DNA from: Clostridia bacterium
Lineage (GTDB): Bacteria > Bacillota > Clostridia > Oscillospirales > CAG-272
Assembly: GCA_017504335.1 (NCBI GenBank)
Contig: JAFVRI010000124.1
Span: 1 to 5,175, forward strand
Direction of reading: 5' to 3'
DNA: 5,175 nucleotides
Shown one piece after another: positions 5,054 through 5,175 of the stretch (within the stretch, counting starts at the first letter, position 1; every line of letters begins with the position of its first letter). The position numbers and the translations under genes were made by a program. Under the pieces are notes generated by a model. The model was given only the letters and a program-made list of their open reading frames with translations. It was not told where the DNA came from and searched no databases.

Positions 5054-5175
5054 GTCGCTTTTGAAAAAGCTCCGCAAAACTTTCATACAAAATATGGCTT
5101 GGGGAAACACAGACTCCTCGTCCTTGTGTAGGATGTGATCGATTGTTTTCTCTCTAAGGTAGAAATTGATCGGAC
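5012..5175. other. Non-coding tail after truB; no supported gene
   Basis: Beyond the tandem repeat I find no open frame with a ribosome-binding site on either strand and no hairpin followed by a T-run. GCTTTT and AAAAGC (5057-5062 / 5065-5070) form a short palindrome around GA. ACACA (5107-5111) and TGTGT (5125-5129) are a weak inverted pair. The composition drops back to AT-rich after 5057. The stretch could be a dispersed intergenic repeat or the leader of a gene beyond the window. Confidence 0.5.

Overview
The window joins two unlike pieces of DNA. The left third (about 1-1710) is AT-rich and looks like the right-hand end of an integrative mobile element. The right two thirds (about 1734-5011) are GC-richer chromosomal housekeeping genes, all on the plus strand. 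Hand-counted 60-base rows give 23 and 22 G+C at 541-600 and 841-900, against 37 at 1801-1860. The strong Shine-Dalgarno sites, the GTG and TTG starts and the resemblance of the recombination genes to the Tn916/Tn1549 type point to a Firmicute, probably an anaerobic gut Clostridia lineage. I cannot name the genus.

Left region. The tail of an unidentified element gene (1-114) overlaps a small Tn916-type excisionase gene (xis, 102-308). A tyrosine-recombinase integrase follows (int, best start TTG at 440, to 1624), with all six catalytic residues present. Just downstream of int is an 11-bp head-to-tail direct repeat with an inverted partial copy, a plausible set of integrase arm-binding sites. 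The element-chromosome junction should lie between about 1625 and 1733, but its exact position cannot be fixed from one end.

The most interesting part is the int leader (360-440). A good sigma-A promoter lies inside a perfect 13-bp inverted repeat (362-374 / 405-417). The right arm can also pair with a near copy of the left arm at 423-433, and that copy contains the int ribosome-binding site. The two pairings exclude each other. A transcript starting at the local promoter lacks the left arm and should hide the ribosome-binding site. A transcript arriving from xis carries the left arm and should expose it. This predicts that Int is translated mainly from mRNA that also encodes Xis. It is an inference from base pairing and is untested.

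Right region. ychF (1734-2828), trmB (2841-3497), a nitroreductase-family gene (3513-4082) and truB (4100-5011) have gaps of only 12-17 bases and probably form one transcription unit. ychF encodes a translation-associated ATPase, and trmB and truB encode tRNA-modifying enzymes, so the nitroreductase is the odd member. No convincing promoter or terminator lies between int and ychF, so element transcription may run into this operon. Directly after truB is a 9-bp tandem repeat of about five units whose G-runs fit a G-quadruplex motif on the mRNA strand. The remaining bases to 5175 hold no gene I can support.
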